The translations under genes and the position numbers were made by a program. DNA of 64,000 nt from Luteococcus japonicus (GTDB lineage: Bacteria > Actinomycetota > Actinomycetes > Propionibacteriales > Propionibacteriaceae): NCBI RefSeq assembly GCF_003752415.1, contig NZ_RKHG01000001.1, positions 620,001 to 684,000 on the forward strand, given 5' to 3'. Shown here one piece after another: positions 63,612 to 64,000 of the stretch. How positions within the stretch are numbered: position 1 is the stretch's first letter; each line of letters begins with the position of its first letter. The notes beneath the pieces were generated by a model. The model ran no database searches. It was given only the letters and a program-made list of their open reading frames with translations, and was not told the origin of the DNA.

Positions 63612-63699
63612 GGTGAACCTTCGTTCGATCGTGCGGTGGTCCCGGGCACCTGCCGGCTCCGGGGAATGGTCTTTGCGGACGCGCAGACGCATCCAAAGA

Positions 63700-64000
63700 T
63701 CACAAGCCCAGCAAGCCTACCAAATCCTCCACGGTTTGATCGATCTCGTGATTGATCACCACGTGGTCGAACTCGCCCACGCGCGCCAGTTCCTCCTTGG
63801 CGGTGACCAGACGACGCTCCCGCTGCTCGGCGTTCTCCGTGCCACGGCCCACCAGACGACGCACCAACTCCTCCCAGCTCGGGGGCTCGAGGAAGATCTG
63901 CTGTGCCTCGGGATAGGTCTGTCGCACCTGGCGAGCACCCTGCAGGTCGATCTCCAGGACGACGACGCGTCCCTGCGACACCGCCTCCTCCACCGGCCCC
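63700..64000 (-). CDS. gmk: Guanylate kinase, 5' end beyond the window
   Basis: The visible C-terminal 100 residues include [40 protein letters not shown] and [17 protein letters not shown], all guanylate kinase signatures. The P-loop part lies to the right of the window. It phosphorylates GMP and is commonly the first gene of the gmk-rpoZ-coaBC run. Confidence 0.93.
   Translation of the reverse strand, partial: GPVEEAVSQGRVVVLEIDLQGARQVRQTYPEAQQIFLEPPSWEELVRRLVGRGTENAEQRERRLVTAKEELARVGEFDHVVINHEIDQTVEDLVGLLGL

Overview
The window is high-GC DNA from an actinobacterium. It carries a pup/dop/arc pupylation locus, an actinobacterial PriA without Walker motifs, DUF3054 and PAC2 family genes, and the gene order gmk-rpoZ-coaBC-metK-priA-fmt-rsmB-rpe. 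A member of the Propionibacteriaceae or a relative would fit, but the assignment rests only on gene content and order.

Region 1 (1-13.2 kb) is a mobile metal-resistance island. It opens with the end of an IS110-type transposase that sits in the remains of an IS30 transposase. A minus-strand copper module follows: a Met/His-tailed membrane protein, a response regulator, a histidine kinase, a multicopper oxidase, a small DUF2933-like membrane protein and a P1B-type ATPase. Next is an IS21-family element whose matching terminal inverted repeats lie at 8629 and 13234. Between its istB and its right end it carries a CmtR-like repressor and a CadD-like cadmium transporter. An IS30 element is nested in its right end, and its istB is frameshifted.

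Region 2 (13.2-25.9 kb) holds an orphan Imm51-like gene and a tightly overlapping minus-strand Tad/Flp-type pilus cluster: lipoprotein, PKD-like secreted protein, SAF/CpaB-like protein, TadZ/CpaE-like ATPase, CpaF, TadB, TadC, Flp-like pilin, three TadE/G-like pseudopilins, and a LysM-BTAD protein. An excisionase-like HTH gene and tRNA-Pro(GGG) border it. Three genes in the cluster appear frameshifted, two of them by short tandem duplications of 7 and 10 bp. The locus is therefore decaying, variable, or misassembled at these sites.

Region 3 (26-39.5 kb) is mostly core: der, plsC (split by an ISL3-family insertion with a perfect 8-bp target duplication), cmk, tyrA, pup, dop, arc, an in-frame fusion of a HAD phosphatase with tRNA m1A58 methyltransferase TrmI, and an SppA-like peptidase. 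No 20S proteasome or pafA gene is present here, and ARC lacks the C-terminal QYL docking motif.

Region 4 (39.5-64 kb) holds metH, a zinc alcohol dehydrogenase, an MHS-type MFS transporter, a PAC2 protein, an aldo/keto reductase, SdpI, rpe, an enoyl-reductase-like protein, rsmB, fmt, priA, a ThrE-like exporter, a MOSC protein, metK, coaBC, rpoZ and the end of gmk. An IS110-type and an IS481-type element are wedged between metK and coaBC. Short intergenic repeats with the core CTCGACAGGCTCGG recur between core genes.
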